Source: Nitrospirae bacterium GWC2_57_9
Lineage (GTDB): Bacteria; Nitrospirota; UBA9217
Length of the DNA stretch: 11,062 bases
Reading direction: 5' to 3'
Assembly: GCA_001805085.1 (NCBI GenBank)
Contig: MHEA01000212.1
Coordinates: forward strand, 318 to 11,379
A program made the position numbers and the translations under genes. This document shows, one piece after another, positions 10,287 through 11,062 of this stretch (its first letter is position 1; each line of letters starts with the position of its first letter). The notes below the pieces were generated by a model. That model searched no databases, was not told where the DNA came from, and was given only the letters and a program-made list of their open reading frames with translations.

Positions 10287-11062
10287 ATGAAGAGCGCGGC
10301 ATCTGTCTCTGCTTCAACATCTGGGAAGGGGCTCAACCTGAATGAGAACTGCCTCAAGGTCCTCGAAAAACGCTACCTCAAGCGGAACGAGGACGGGACC
10401 GTCGTCGAGACCGCAGTGGACATGTTCACACGCGTCGCACGCACCATCGCCGAGGCCGACCGCGCCTATGGGAAGACCGATCCCGACGTGGAGAGGACCG
10501 CAACGGAATTCTATCGCCTGATGACCTCGCTCGAGTTTCTGCCCAACAGTCCCACCCTTATGAACGCAGGCCGTGAACTGGGCCAGTTGTCGGCCTGCTT
10601 CGTGCTCCCCGTGGGCGACTCCATGGACGAGATCTTCGAGTCCGTGAAGCAGGCCGCGCTCATCCACAAATCGGGCGGAGGCACCGGGTTCTCCTTTTCG
10701 CGGATCCGTCCCAAGAACGACGTGGTAAAGTCCACGAAGGGCGTTTCCTCGGGCCCCATATCCTTCATGACCGTATTCGATGCGGCCACGGAGACCGTAA
10801 AGCAGGGAGGCACCCGCCGCGGCGCCAACATGGGCATCCTGTCGGTGGACCATCCCGACATCCTGGATTTTGTCACCTGCAAGCAGCAGAACGACCGCTT
10901 GAACAACTTCAATATCTCCGTCGCCATCACGGATACCTTTATGCAGGCAGTGGAGAAGGACGGCGAGTATGACCTGGTCTCGCCGCGCGGCAAAGCAGTG
11001 GTCAAACGGCTCAATGCCCGCAAGGTTTTCGATACCATCGTGAACATGGCGTGGAAGAACGG
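10287..11062 (+). CDS. nrdJ: Adenosylcobalamin-dependent (class II) ribonucleotide reductase, 5' part
   Basis: First 258 codons of NrdJ, the B12-dependent ribonucleotide reductase that makes deoxyribonucleotides without needing or being harmed by O2. Typical blocks are seen: LEKRYLKRNEDGTVVETAVD (26-45), EFLPNSPTLMNAGRELGQLS (83-102) with the first Cys of the redox pair at residue 104 (SACFVLPVGDSM), HKSGGGTGFSFSRIRPKND (127-145) and TVKQGGTRRGANMGILSVDH (170-189). No ATP-cone is visible at the N-terminus in this part, so overall activity control may be absent or lie C-terminally. GAGGAGGGG lies directly upstream of the ATG. The active-site Cys, Glu and radical-site residues are beyond the window. 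Control appears layered: NrdR-like boxes at the promoter, then an attenuator in the leader. Identity is secure; the gene is cut by the window end, not degraded. Confidence 0.96.
   Translation, partial: MKSAASVSASTSGKGLNLNENCLKVLEKRYLKRNEDGTVVETAVDMFTRVARTIAEADRAYGKTDPDVERTATEFYRLMTSLEFLPNSPTLMNAGRELGQLSACFVLPVGDSMDEIFESVKQAALIHKSGGGTGFSFSRIRPKNDVVKSTKGVSSGPISFMTVFDAATETVKQGGTRRGANMGILSVDHPDILDFVTCKQQNDRLNNFNISVAITDTFMQAVEKDGEYDLVSPRGKAVVKRLNARKVFDTIVNMAWKN

Overview
This window looks like a piece of a GC-rich (roughly 55-60 % by eye) Gram-negative chromosome, most likely Nitrospirota or a Desulfuromonadia-type deltaproteobacterium. The reasons are an HME-type RND metal pump, tandem bacteriohemerythrins, a class II (B12-dependent) ribonucleotide reductase, and short degenerate intergenic repeats of the kind common in those groups. 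The taxonomic guess is weak and rests on gene content only. There are nine complete protein-coding genes, two cut by the window edges, one putative leader peptide and one gene remnant. I see no rRNA, tRNA, CRISPR array or insertion sequence.

Left part, 1-5538: the 3' end of a CusA/CzcA-type efflux pump (+) converges on a minus-strand cluster read from right to left: scpA (SMC kleisin), a HEAT-repeat protein, scpB (SMC kite subunit), a FlhG/MinD-like ATPase that overlaps scpB by 4 bp, and a small protein joining a J-like domain to a RodZ-type helix-turn-helix. The cluster probably acts in chromosome condensation/segregation and in cell positioning. The HEAT gene lies between the kleisin and kite genes. 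The two spacers around it hold related, self-complementary repeat elements that end right at the downstream start codons.

Middle part, 5539-8421: a divergent promoter region, then on the plus strand an atypical protein-kinase-like gene, a universal-stress-family gene and two bacteriohemerythrin genes. The second hemerythrin has its own sigma70-like promoter, whose -35 box overlaps the stop codon of the first. These look like stress and oxygen/redox functions.

Right part, 8422-11062: a decayed HD-domain fragment, about 500 bp of repeat- and hairpin-rich DNA without a convincing gene, an XRE-type regulator, a gene-free stretch, and a well-organised control region for nrdJ. That region has two NrdR-box-like sites 32 bp apart, one of them inside the spacer of a strong sigma70 promoter. 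A leader of about 245 nt follows, with a 24-residue Cys-rich ORF ending 4 nt before a strong intrinsic terminator, and then nrdJ, which runs off the window.

The most interesting signals are the possible attenuation system in front of nrdJ, the HEAT gene embedded between scpA and scpB, and the several families of short-period degenerate repeats at gene ends.
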